A stretch of 38,084 bases of DNA, taken from assembly GCA_047973085.1 (NCBI GenBank), contig JBKEBI010000035.1:1-38084 (forward strand), given 5' to 3'. Of this stretch, positions 7,988 through 15,383 are shown in pieces. This DNA is from JBKEDG01 sp047973085 (lineage in GTDB: Bacteria; Bacillota_I; Bacilli_A; JBKEDG01). The notes under the pieces were generated by a model that was not told the DNA's origin, ran no database searches, and was given only the letters and a program-made list of their open reading frames with translations. How positions within the stretch are numbered: the stretch's first letter is position 1; every line of letters starts with the position of its first letter. Position numbers and translations under genes: made by a program.

Positions 7988-8834
7988 TATGAATTGCTTC
8001 TGCTAATTCTTCTAAACCTTTCACAAAGTTATATGAGGGTCTACTAGTTGAATCAGTATCAACTTGATATACGTCATTGTTTTTAACAGCAGTAATTTCA
8101 TCAAATCCACTTCTTGCTTTAATTTCATCTACAGGGCTGTCGATATATGAAACATTTGTAATTATAATTTCTGGATTTTTTTGAATAATATTTTCTATAC
8201 TTGGTGAAAAATAATCATCATCAACGTCATCAAAAATATTTTTACCTCCAACCATTTCTATCATTTCATTTGTAAAAGAACCTTTAGCTGCCGAATATAT
8301 GTTTGGTGAAGGAGCAATTTCCATATATACTGTTTTAATATCTTTATCTTCATACATTTCAACAATATTAGCTACTTCTTCTTTTGTATCACTAATTAGT
8401 TTGTCACTTGCTTCATTATTATCTAGTGCTGCTCCAATTTCATCAATTCCCACATATATATCATCAATACTCGATGCTCCAGAAATAGAGATTACTTTTA
8501 TTCCTTCATCTTCAAATACATCGTAATCTGATTTCATATCACCTTGATAATTATAATCAGCTACAAGAATGTGAGTAGGCTCAAGAAGTAAAATTTCTTC
8601 AGCATTTATTTCCATTGCATCAAGCATTGTTAAATCTTCTGTTTCATCAAAAATAGAGTAAGTATCTACTGCAATAAGAGTATCTTCCATACCCATACCA
8701 ATAATATTTTCAGTGATACTTGGTGCAAGACTAATAACTTTATAGTCTTCATATTCACTTGTTGTTTCTTCATTACTATTACACCCTGAAAATACTAGTG
8801 TAAGAATTAAAATTGTTACTAAAATTTTTTTCAT
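7977..8834 (-). CDS. btuF: cobalamin-binding lipoprotein of the ABC importer (BtuF-like)
   Basis: Extracytoplasmic substrate-binding lipoprotein. 285 residues. The signal MKKILVTILILTLVFSGC ends in a lipobox (FSGC, Cys18). The mature part has the helical-backbone metal-receptor pattern: KVISLAPSITENIIGMG (about 33-49), ILLLEPTHILV (about 82-92), the long backbone helix region near 125-160, IYSAAKGSFTNEMIEMVGG (about 179-197), and NPEIIITN. The start has AGGAGG seven to eight bases upstream and follows the riboswitch terminator directly. It is first in the operon with btuC, btuD and the adenosyltransferase. Specificity for B12 comes from the riboswitch, not from ligand-contact residues I can identify. 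Confidence 0.9.
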   Translation of the reverse strand: MKKILVTILILTLVFSGCNSNEETTSEYEDYKVISLAPSITENIIGMGMEDTLIAVDTYSIFDETEDLTMLDAMEINAEEILLLEPTHILVADYNYQGDMKSDYDVFEDEGIKVISISGASSIDDIYVGIDEIGAALDNNEASDKLISDTKEEVANIVEMYEDKDIKTVYMEIAPSPNIYSAAKGSFTNEMIEMVGGKNIFDDVDDDYFSPSIENIIQKNPEIIITNVSYIDSPVDEIKARSGFDEITAVKNNDVYQVDTDSTSRPSYNFVKGLEELAEAIHNEK

Positions 8835-8855
8835 TTTTAAAATCCTCCTATAAAT

Positions 8856-8890
8856 ATAAAAAACTTGTAAACACCTAGGTATTTACAAGT
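8856..8890 (-). terminator. riboswitch-linked terminator before btuF
   Basis: On the minus strand ACTTGTAAATACCTAGGT is mirrored by a complementary arm ending in ACAAGT and then TTTTTT. The stem is about 13 pairs with one mismatch. It sits between the cobalamin aptamer and the btuF ribosome site, the normal place for an expression platform. Confidence 0.85.
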
Positions 8891-8904
8891 AAATTAAAAT
8901 ATAA

Positions 8905-9100
8905 ATTCACTTTTCTCACACCCAGGAGATTTGAAATCTATGTAATGGCAGGTCTACCGGCTTATTTTCATCTTACTTGTTATCCTTCCCAAATTTTATT
9001 TAGTGGATTAATTAACTTTCATCGAAATTACGGTTGCTGGGACAGCGCATGAATTTAACATACTTCCCTATTAAGTCTTTTGACACCATTACACTATTTA
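8905..9100 (-). ncRNA. cobalamin (B12) riboswitch
   Basis: On the minus strand the leader holds the conserved B12 box AGCCGGTAGACCTGCC (8962-8947, usual form AGCCAGGAGACCTGCC). Before it lie AATAGGGAAG and GCGCTGTCCCAGCAACCGTAA, matching the conserved GGGAAG and GCx-CCCGCAACUG segments, and a GATGA just before the box. The leader ends in the terminator at 8856-8890. Binding of adenosyl- or another cobalamin should favour termination and shut off btuFCD and the adenosyltransferase. Boundaries are approximate. Confidence 0.93.
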
Positions 9101-9114
9101 GTTTTCTAGATACA

Positions 9115-9143
9115 AGTATAATATGGATTATTTATGATGTCAA
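9115..9143 (-). promoter_or_regulatory. sigma-A promoter of the B12 operon
   Basis: Minus strand TTGACA (9143-9138), 17-base spacer, TATACT (9120-9115). It is the best -35 in the window and starts transcription just upstream of the riboswitch. Confidence 0.8.
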
Positions 9144-9181
9144 GTAAGTTTAATTACTATGCATTCTAAGAAGCGATGATA

Positions 9182-9210
9182 TTGTTTAATTGCTATAAAT
9201 GATGTATAAT
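9182..9210 (+). promoter_or_regulatory. promoter of the 542-residue membrane protein gene
   Basis: TTGTTT (9182-9187), 17-base spacer, TATAAT (9205-9210), 17 bases before the start codon at 9228 and overlapping little with the GAGGTGAT ribosome site. Confidence 0.65.
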
Positions 9211-9227
9211 TAGTTTGAGGTGATATT

Positions 9228-10856
9228 ATGAAAAAAGCTACATATATAATTATTGCAATAATCGCATTATTTATCTATAACTACTTTCAGTTAGTTACAA
9301 TTAATCTAAGATATGATAGTTTTAGAACAACTATACTTTTTATTGCAATTGCAATAGTATTGTACAATGTTATGAAAAAATTTGGGAATTTTAGAATTAA
9401 TGGGCAAAAAATAGAGATAATTAAAGATGGAAGTTCTCCTAGTCTAAAATCAAGTAAATTATTTAAAATCATTATTCTTGTAGTGATAGTAAATTATGGT
9501 ATAACTTTATTTAGTAGTCCTGTATTTTTTGCAGCTGACTATGCATCTTTAATAGGGGATATGGAAACGAAAGAATTTTCAAGTGATTTTAGTAATCCTG
9601 ATTTAGACTCATTACCAATTGTTGATAGTGATTATGCTAAACTGCTTGGGGATAAAAAATTAGGATCAACTTCTGGATTAGGTAGTGAATTTCACGTAGG
9701 ATCTTATACTGATATTGTTTATAATGAAGAATTTTATATTGTCGCGCCACTTGAATATAATGGATTTTTTAAATGGACAAATAATCGTGACAAGGGAACT
9801 CCAGGTTATATTTTAATAAATAAGTCTACTGCACAAGTAGAACTTGTAACTTCTACAGATGAAAGAAATGTAAATTTAAAATATGTTGAAAGTGCTTATC
9901 TTAATCAAGATTTACATCGTAAAGCTTATTTTGGAGGAGGATGGAATAATCAAATATCTAAACCTTTCTTTGAACTTGATGAAGAAGGTATACCGTATTT
10001 TATTTACCCTAAAACAAAGAAAAATATTGGTGTAAGTGGTGGAGATGATGTTTATCAATTAGTAATTGTTAATGCAACAAATGGAAAAGTAAAGACATAC
10101 AATATAGGAGATCAACCTGAATGGGTTGATAATGTATATTCTGCTTCTTTATTAACTGAACAACTAAATTATTACGGTAAGTATCAAAATGGATTTGTTA
10201 ATTCACTATTTGGACAAGAAGGATTATTACAAACAACAAATGGAACTAGACATATTTATAATAATAATGATCTATCTCTTTATACAGGTATGACAAGTAT
10301 TGGTGCAGATGAATCAACTGTTGGAATGGCATTTGTTGATGTTACAACTAAACAATCATATATTTATTCACTAACTGGTGCAACTGAAGATGCTGCAAAA
10401 AAATCTGCAGAAGGAAAAGTGCAAAATTTAGGTTATACTGCGTCATTTCCAATTCCTGTTAATGTAAATGGAGAAGGAGCATATTTTATCGCGCTGAAGG
10501 ATGCTGAGGGATTAATTAAGCAATATGCTTTTGTTAATGTCAATGATTATTCAATAGTAGAAAATGCTACAACAATTAATGAAGCATATTCTAACTATGT
10601 AGATAAAATGGGTTATGATAATGTAGAAAATATTGATACACTTGAAGAAGTAGATGCTGTTGTTGAGCGAGTTGGTTATGAAGTTGTGAGTGGAAATACT
10701 AAATATATTTTCTTATTAAATATTGATGGAGGAAATTATATATATACTTCAAAAGATATTTCAAATGAAATGGCTCTGACTAAAGAAGGAGATAAGTTAA
10801 GAATTAAAGTTGATGGAGATAAAATAATTAGCTTTGATAATTTAAATATTGAATAA
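9228..10856 (+). CDS. uncharacterised membrane-anchored protein with large extracytoplasmic domain
   Basis: 542 residues. Three hydrophobic helices lie at about 4-22, 32-50 and 80-105; a short basic loop (KKFGNFRINGQK) separates the last two. From about 106 onwards the protein is polar and beta-rich, so probably outside the membrane. Recognisable blocks are PYFIYPKTKK (about 260-269), DVYQLVIVNATNGKVKTYN with QPEWVDNVY just after (about 275-306), YTGMTSIGADES (about 350-361), TGATEDAAKKSAEGKV, and a hydrophobic FPIPVNVNGEGAYFIALKD. I recall a similarly built Firmicute family of unknown function, but cannot verify it here. The ribosome site is GAGGTGAT. The gene is a single unit between its own promoter and a terminator, and its neighbours give no clue to its role. 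Confidence 0.7.
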   Translation: MKKATYIIIAIIALFIYNYFQLVTINLRYDSFRTTILFIAIAIVLYNVMKKFGNFRINGQKIEIIKDGSSPSLKSSKLFKIIILVVIVNYGITLFSSPVFFAADYASLIGDMETKEFSSDFSNPDLDSLPIVDSDYAKLLGDKKLGSTSGLGSEFHVGSYTDIVYNEEFYIVAPLEYNGFFKWTNNRDKGTPGYILINKSTAQVELVTSTDERNVNLKYVESAYLNQDLHRKAYFGGGWNNQISKPFFELDEEGIPYFIYPKTKKNIGVSGGDDVYQLVIVNATNGKVKTYNIGDQPEWVDNVYSASLLTEQLNYYGKYQNGFVNSLFGQEGLLQTTNGTRHIYNNNDLSLYTGMTSIGADESTVGMAFVDVTTKQSYIYSLTGATEDAAKKSAEGKVQNLGYTASFPIPVNVNGEGAYFIALKDAEGLIKQYAFVNVNDYSIVENATTINEAYSNYVDKMGYDNVENIDTLEEVDAVVERVGYEVVSGNTKYIFLLNIDGGNYIYTSKDISNEMALTKEGDKLRIKVDGDKIISFDNLNIE

Positions 10857-10860
10857 TGAA

Positions 10861-10895
10861 AAAGACTTAAGGTTAATTACTTTAAGTCTTTTTTT
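10861..10895. terminator. bidirectional terminator between convergent genes
   Basis: AAAGACTTAA (10861-10870) pairs with TTAAGTCTTT (10882-10891), preceded by A and followed by T runs. It serves the gene ending at 10856 and, from the other strand, tsaC, whose last codons lie inside the stem. Confidence 0.85.
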
Positions 10896-11467
10896 AGTTT
10901 ATGGACAATTTCATTACAGTTTTCACCACTTCTGTATATTTCTAAAGTATTAATATTTAAAACTGTTGAAGCAGTTTTAGAAAGTTTTTGGTCATTCTCT
11001 ACATACAAAGTTATTTGGTTACCAAATATTTTTTCTACATCCTCTATTGAATATGTTTCTATTTCACCACTAATATTAGCGCTGCTTACAACAAGGGGGC
11101 CTGTTTTTGCTAAGAGTTTTAGAAGTGATTTATGATTTGGAATTCTAACTCCTGTTGTTTCAAATCCTTTATTTATATTAAATTTAGGATTAATTGTTTT
11201 TCCAACAATTGTTAATGCTCCTGGTGTTAATGATTTCAATGTATCTATATGTATTAAAGGAATATTAATTATCTTTTGCATTTCTTCAATACTATGGCAT
11301 AAGATTGCTAATGGTTTTTTATCCCTTTTTTTTAATTTAATAATTTTATCATAACTGCTAATATTTGATCCAACTCCATAAATTGTGTCAGTAGGTATAG
11401 CAATAACTTCACCTTTATCAATTTCATTTTTTATAATGTTTATTTCACTAATTTGACATTTATTCAT
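10877..11467 (-). CDS. tsaC: L-threonylcarbamoyladenylate synthase (YrdC/Sua5 family)
   Basis: Makes threonylcarbamoyl-AMP from threonine, bicarbonate and ATP, the first step of t6A37 formation in tRNAs that read ANN codons. 196 residues: the YrdC domain only, without the C-terminal Sua5 domain found in the B. subtilis protein. Signatures are GEVIAIPTDTIYGVG (about 19-33), KKRDKKPLAILC (about 46-57), SLTPGALTIVGKT (about 84-96), TTGVRIPNH, and LVVSSANISGE (about 124-134). The start has GGGAGG seven bases upstream. It reads away from rpiB. In B. subtilis ywlC lies in the same neighbourhood but on the same strand, so this gene has been inverted or the intergenic region rearranged. Confidence 0.92.
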   Translation of the reverse strand: MNKCQISEINIIKNEIDKGEVIAIPTDTIYGVGSNISSYDKIIKLKKRDKKPLAILCHSIEEMQKIINIPLIHIDTLKSLTPGALTIVGKTINPKFNINKGFETTGVRIPNHKSLLKLLAKTGPLVVSSANISGEIETYSIEDVEKIFGNQITLYVENDQKLSKTASTVLNINTLEIYRSGENCNEIVHKLKKDLK

Positions 11468-11493
11468 AGAAACCTCCCTAGTATTTCATTAAT

Positions 11494-11502
11494 TATATCA
11501 CA
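11494..11502 (-). promoter_or_regulatory. extended -10 promoter of tsaC
   Basis: Minus strand TGATATAAT, about 27 bases before the tsaC start. No good -35. Confidence 0.5.
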
Positions 11503-11570
11503 ATATATCATAAAAATTTTGAAAAAAAATTAGACTATCAAAAAAACTTCTAGAAATTCCAAAATGAAAG

Positions 11571-11579
11571 TGGTATAAT
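11571..11579 (+). promoter_or_regulatory. extended -10 promoter of rpiB-upp-atp
   Basis: TGGTATAAT 21 bases before the rpiB start, no clear -35. No other convincing promoter was seen between here and the end of the atp genes, so it may drive the whole block. Confidence 0.55.
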
Positions 11580-11600
11580 CAAGATTAGGAGAGTGATTAT

Positions 11601-12050
11601 ATGAAGATTGCATTAGGTAGTGATCATGGTGGTTTTGAATTAAAAAATCAGATTAAAGAATTTTTAATTGATGACGGTCATGAAGTTGTTGACTTTGGTT
11701 GTAACTCATCAGAGTCAGTGAATTATCCAAGTTTTGGGTTTTTGGTTGGTGAAGCTGTTTCTTCTAAAGAGTGTAAGAGAGGAATTGTAATCTGTGGTAG
11801 TGGTATAGGAATAAGCATTGCTGCAAACAAGGTAAAAGGTATTCGATGTGCACTTGTACATGATGCATATTCAGCTAAACTTACTAGGCTTCATAATGAT
11901 TCAAATGTTTTAGCAATGGGTGGAAGAATTATTGGTCCTGATTTGGCCAAAGAAATTGTTAAAGTATGGATAGGTACAGGATATGAAGGTGGTAGACACC
12001 AGTTAAGACTTGACATAATTGGAGAATATGAACAGAAAGGAGATAAATAA
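11601..12050 (+). CDS. rpiB: ribose-5-phosphate isomerase B
   Basis: Interconverts ribose-5-phosphate and ribulose-5-phosphate in the pentose phosphate pathway. 149 residues, the usual length. The start IALGSDHGGFELK (2-14) has the substrate-binding Asp8-His9. GIVICGSGIGISIAANK (about 62-78) contains the catalytic Cys of the C-G-S-G-I-G loop, and HDAYSAKLTRLHNDSNVLAMGGR (split around 91-113) is typical. RpiB/LacAB proteins share this pattern, but a lone gene next to upp and atp matches the conserved rpiB-(glyA)-upp-atp neighbourhood of Firmicutes; glyA is missing here. The ribosome site is AGGAGAGTG. The stop codon lies inside a hairpin that precedes upp. Confidence 0.93.
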   Translation: MKIALGSDHGGFELKNQIKEFLIDDGHEVVDFGCNSSESVNYPSFGFLVGEAVSSKECKRGIVICGSGIGISIAANKVKGIRCALVHDAYSAKLTRLHNDSNVLAMGGRIIGPDLAKEIVKVWIGTGYEGGRHQLRLDIIGEYEQKGDK

Positions 12051-12064
12051 CAGAATTGTTATTT
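12045..12064 (+). other. hairpin between rpiB and upp
   Basis: AAATAACA (12045-12052) and TGTTATTT (12057-12064) are a perfect eight-pair stem with loop GAAT. It is followed by an A run, not a T run, so it is not a plus-strand terminator. It lies between an orphan AAAGGAG (12036-12042) and the upp start. Confidence 0.5.
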
Positions 12065-12075
12065 AAAAAAAGAAT

Positions 12076-12702
12076 TTGGGTAATTTAGTAATTTTTGATC
12101 ATCCTTTAATAAGTCATAAACTTACTTATATAAGAGATGAAAATACGAAACATTTTGAATTTATTAGAGCTATTGATGAAGTAACATTATTGATGGCATA
12201 TGAGATTACTAGAGAGTTACCTTTAAAGGAGAAGGTTATTAAAACTCCTCTTGAAAAGATGACATCACATATTTTGGCAAAGGACGTTGTTGTAGTTCCC
12301 ATTATGAGAGCTGGTCTTGGAATGACTGACGGAATTTTATCGCTTATTCCTACTGCGAGAGTGGGACATGTTGGCCTTTATCGTGATGAAGAAACACTAC
12401 AGCCTATGGAATATTACAAAAAATTTCCGGCTGAAATTTCAAATAGCACGGTATTTATAGTTGATCCAATGCTTGCAACAGGTGGTAGTGTTATTGCTAC
12501 TATTGACATTGTAAAGCAAACCGGAGCAACGGATATTAGATATATTGGAATTGTGGGATCTCCAGAAGGTGTAGATGCTCTTCAAAAAGCTCATCCTGAT
12601 ATAGATATTTATTTAGCGGCACTAGATAGAGAATTAAATGAGAATGGGTATATAGTTCCTGGTCTTGGAGATTGTGGAGATAGAATTTTTGGAACAAAGT
12701 AA
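12076..12702 (+). CDS. upp: uracil phosphoribosyltransferase
   Basis: Salvages uracil with PRPP to give UMP. 208 residues. Landmarks are FDHPLISHKLTYIRD (about 7-21), VVPIMRAGLGMTDG (about 76-89), the PRPP loop VDPMLATGGSVIATI (about 129-143) and the uracil-binding C-terminus GYIVPGLGDCGDRIFGTK. The start is TTG: an in-frame stop at 12064 leaves only three codons before it and no ATG fits. There is no ribosome site at normal distance; the only strong one, AAAGGAG at 12036-12042, is separated from the start by a hairpin. The gene overlaps the following atpZ-like gene by 14 bases. Confidence 0.95.
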   Translation: MGNLVIFDHPLISHKLTYIRDENTKHFEFIRAIDEVTLLMAYEITRELPLKEKVIKTPLEKMTSHILAKDVVVVPIMRAGLGMTDGILSLIPTARVGHVGLYRDEETLQPMEYYKKFPAEISNSTVFIVDPMLATGGSVIATIDIVKQTGATDIRYIGIVGSPEGVDALQKAHPDIDIYLAALDRELNENGYIVPGLGDCGDRIFGTK

Positions 12703-12895
12703 TAGCTATAAGGCAATGAAATATTTATCAATTCCTACTATATTTATAAGTAATTTAGCTATTTATATTATTTTAGGTGTATGGCTTGACAAGAAATTTG
12801 ATATTGGTAATTATATGATTTTAATAATTTTATTTGGGTTATTTATGGCTTGTTATTCTACTTATAAAGTACTTTTAAAAATGAGTAATGAATAG
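12689..12895 (+). CDS. AtpZ/AtpI-type small membrane protein of the ATP synthase operon
   Basis: 68 residues from the chosen TTG, with two membrane helices, about 15-32 and 38-60, joined by the loop GVWLDKKFDIGN. Small basic loops with W-L-D-x-x-F between two helices mark the AtpZ-like proteins at the head of many F-type operons, which are thought to assist c-ring assembly or Mg/Ca handling. I prefer TTG 12689 because GGAG lies nine bases upstream. ATG 12716 is possible but has only AAGG at two bases, and an open frame also extends back to TTG 12665. It overlaps upp upstream and atpI downstream by eight bases. Confidence 0.75.
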   Translation: MEQSNSYKAMKYLSIPTIFISNLAIYIILGVWLDKKFDIGNYMILIILFGLFMACYSTYKVLLKMSNE

Positions 12896-13295
12896 CTTAG
12901 ATTTGTTTAATAATCCACAAAAATCATATATAATTTATCAGAGTATATTAATAAGTATAGGTTATATACTTATATATATATTATCACTTTTTTTGAAATT
13001 CAATATAATAGAGGTTTTGATAGGTTATTTTACAGGTTGTTTAGCAATTACAATTGGGTTCTATCTGATTATTTTCAGTGCTGATAAAGTTTTATCTAAT
13101 GCAAATGATGAAAAACATGCAAAAACAATATCTTTAATGTACGTGATTTTAAGATATGTTATTTATTTATTAATATGTGGTATTTCAATTAAGATTTTTG
13201 ATGCTAATATTTTAGCAATTATTATAGGAATGTTTTCTTTGAAAATCATTATTTTTATTGACAGTATTATACAAAAGAACGGGGGTGAAGGCTAA
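12888..13295 (+). CDS. atpI: ATP synthase subunit I
   Basis: 135 residues, four hydrophobic helices (about 17-36, 41-63, 84-105, 107-126), the topology of AtpI, a chaperone for assembly of the c-ring. Sequence conservation in this family is low, and the call rests on length, four-helix topology and position directly before atpB. It begins inside the previous gene and its TAA overlaps the atpB ATG by one base, with GGGGGTGA serving atpB from within atpI. Confidence 0.8.
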   Translation: MNSLDLFNNPQKSYIIYQSILISIGYILIYILSLFLKFNIIEVLIGYFTGCLAITIGFYLIIFSADKVLSNANDEKHAKTISLMYVILRYVIYLLICGISIKIFDANILAIIIGMFSLKIIIFIDSIIQKNGGEG

Positions 13296-13990
13296 TGAGC
13301 TCATTAATAATTTTAGCACAGGCAACTAAGCCAGTAGGGATAACATTCGAAATTAATGGGACTGAATATTTTATTCATCCAGGAATTTTTTACAGTTATG
13401 TAATTGCTCTTTTTATTATTATATTTAGTATGGTTGTTGCTTATAAAGTTAAAAGAGCAGATCCAAGCAAACCTCCCAAAGGATTAGTATTTTTTGGTGA
13501 GTATTTTGTTACAAGTATCAATAATTTCACAAACAATAATTTAAGTGAAGGTAAAAGATCACTTGCTCCATATCTTGGAATGTTAGCAATGTATATTTTA
13601 ATTTCTAATTTAAGTGGTTTACTTTCATTTGTACCACCAACATCAGACTACAATGTTACTTTAACACTAGCAATAGTTACGATGGTAATGGCACAAATAT
13701 ATGGTATAAAAACGAATGGTATAAAAAAATATTTTGTTTCTTTTACGGAACCATTTATATTTTTATTACCAAATAACATTTTGGATTTAATAACTACGCC
13801 GCTATCTATGTCTCTACGTTTATTTGGAAATATTTTAGCAGGTGGAATTATTTTATCACTCGTGTACAGTGCATTAGGGTATTTTTCAGTGGTTGTTACA
13901 CCGCTGCTTCATTCATATTTTGATGTATTTGCAGGGGGAATACAAACATTCGTATTCGTATTACTAACAGCAATAACAATAGAAGGATAA
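13295..13990 (+). CDS. atpB: ATP synthase Fo subunit a
   Basis: Stator subunit that forms the two half-channels for the coupling ion beside the c-ring. 231 residues with five or six membrane helices. The functional helix carries TTPLSMSLRLFGNILAGG (about 168-185) with the essential Arg, and the protein ends in the helix FVFVLLTAITIEG. The N-terminus lies outside and is short. ATG overlaps the atpI stop. A GGAGG for atpE follows the stop after a few bases. Confidence 0.95.
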   Translation: MSSLIILAQATKPVGITFEINGTEYFIHPGIFYSYVIALFIIIFSMVVAYKVKRADPSKPPKGLVFFGEYFVTSINNFTNNNLSEGKRSLAPYLGMLAMYILISNLSGLLSFVPPTSDYNVTLTLAIVTMVMAQIYGIKTNGIKKYFVSFTEPFIFLLPNNILDLITTPLSMSLRLFGNILAGGIILSLVYSALGYFSVVVTPLLHSYFDVFAGGIQTFVFVLLTAITIEG

Positions 13991-14008
13991 AAACTAGGAG
14001 GAATTTAT

Positions 14009-14308
14009 ATGTTAGATTTAGTAAATGTTTTAGAAAGCGCAACTTATTTAATTGATCCAAGAGCATTCATTTTAGGATGTACTGCAATTGGTGGAGGAAT
14101 CGGAGTACTTGCAGGTATTGGTACTGGTGCAGGTCAAGGTTATGCAGCAGCAGCAGCAATAACTTCACTTACTCGTCAACCAGAAATGGAAGGTAAAATC
14201 CGTTCAACTTTAATATTTGGTAATGCAATGGCAGAAACTTCTGCAATTTATGGATTAGTAATATCGTTAATTTTAATATTCACAAACTTTATTGTAGATA
14301 AGTTTTAA
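14009..14308 (+). CDS. atpE: ATP synthase Fo subunit c, with Na+-type ion site
   Basis: Forms the rotating ring. 99 residues, two helices, about ten residues longer at the N-terminus than most. The polar loop is SLTRQPE (53-59) and the ion carboxylate is Glu76. The site has Gln43 (GAGQGYA), Glu76-Thr77-Ser78 (AETS) and Tyr81 (IYG). In the Na+-binding ring of Ilyobacter tartaricus the ligand set is Gln32, Glu65-Ser66-Thr67 and Tyr70, in the same spacing and near-identical context. H+-rings usually lack this Gln and the following hydroxyl residue. I therefore predict Na+ coupling. Ribosome site AGGAGG seven or eight bases upstream. Confidence 0.95.
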   Translation: MLDLVNVLESATYLIDPRAFILGCTAIGGGIGVLAGIGTGAGQGYAAAAAITSLTRQPEMEGKIRSTLIFGNAMAETSAIYGLVISLILIFTNFIVDKF

Positions 14309-14336
14309 ACTAAGGACTAGGAAAGTAGGTGTTTGA

Positions 14337-14828
14337 ATGCCTGATGTTTATATAATTCCTGATCCACTACAAATGGTACTGCAATTAGTCGCAACATTTA
14401 TAATGTTTCTTGCAGTTAAAAAGTTTTTATGGGGATCAGTTACAAAGTTTATTGAAGAAAAAAGAGAGTTGTCAGTTGCAGAAATTAATGAAGCTAAAGT
14501 AAAGAATAAAGAAGCCGAAGAATTACTTGTGACAGCTGAGTCTACGATTAAAGAGGCAAGAGATAAGGCTAATGAAATTGTAGGAGAGTCAAAAAAGAGT
14601 GCAGATGCGGTTCATGATAGAATAATTCTTGATGCTAAAAAAGAGGCTGACTATTTAAAAGCAAATGCTAAGGAAAGTATCGAGCAAGAAAAATTGCAAT
14701 TTTATGATAGTTTAAAAAATGAGGTTGTAGACTTAACAATGATTGCGACTTCAAAAATAATTAAAGAGGAAATTGATGAAAAGAAACAAAAAGATATAGT
14801 TGATTCTTTAATTGAAGGTGTTTCATAA
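14337..14828 (+). CDS. atpF: ATP synthase Fo subunit b
   Basis: Peripheral stalk. 163 residues: one N-terminal membrane helix (about 11-29) and a long charged coiled coil rich in Glu, Lys and Ala (about 36-140), ending in the delta-binding region. Its stop overlaps the atpH start (TAATG). Confidence 0.93.
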   Translation: MPDVYIIPDPLQMVLQLVATFIMFLAVKKFLWGSVTKFIEEKRELSVAEINEAKVKNKEAEELLVTAESTIKEARDKANEIVGESKKSADAVHDRIILDAKKEADYLKANAKESIEQEKLQFYDSLKNEVVDLTMIATSKIIKEEIDEKKQKDIVDSLIEGVS

Positions 14829-15367
14829 TGAGCGTTGTTGCTAGTAGATATAGCGAAGCTTTATATGAACTTGCTCTTGAAGAAAACTGTTTAGAATCAA
14901 TTTTTGATTCTTATAAACTAGTAAATGCAGTTTTTACTGAGCAAAAGGATTTGATAGAAGTTTTATCACATCCAGAAATTATATTAAGTGATAAGATTGA
15001 TATTGTTAGAGGTTCTTTTTCAGAAGTTAATATTAATTTATTAAATTTTATTTGTGTATTAATTGAAAAAGATCGTTTAAGAGAAATTTTTAATATTTTT
15101 GAAGATTTTGAAATTTTATACAATATTCACTTTAATATTTCAATAGCAAAGGTATATAGTACTACTAAGCTTGATGACAATCAACTTGAAAATTTAAAAA
15201 ATAAGCTAAGTAAGAAGATAAATAAAAAGATAGAAATAAAAAATATTATTGATAAAGAATTAATTGGAGGAATAAAGATTATGATTGATAATCACGTAAT
15301 CGATTATTCACTAAAAACTAAAATTAATAATTTATCAGAAGAATTACACAAAATACAAATTAGATGA
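14828..15367 (+). CDS. atpH: ATP synthase F1 subunit delta
   Basis: Links the b stalk to the top of the alpha3beta3 head. 179 residues. It opens with the family's VASRYSEALYELALEE (about 3-18) and shows the C-terminal GGIKIMIDNHVIDYSLKTKI (about 149-168), the second delta signature. Start ATG overlaps the atpF stop and is translationally coupled to it. Confidence 0.93.
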   Translation: MSVVASRYSEALYELALEENCLESIFDSYKLVNAVFTEQKDLIEVLSHPEIILSDKIDIVRGSFSEVNINLLNFICVLIEKDRLREIFNIFEDFEILYNIHFNISIAKVYSTTKLDDNQLENLKNKLSKKINKKIEIKNIIDKELIGGIKIMIDNHVIDYSLKTKINNLSEELHKIQIR

Positions 15368-15383
15368 TTGGGGTTGATACATA

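Noticed and set aside
12045..12064. Intrinsic terminator between rpiB and upp
   Set aside because: The stem is followed by A, not T, and the stem is all but free of G-C pairs; upp continues the operon.
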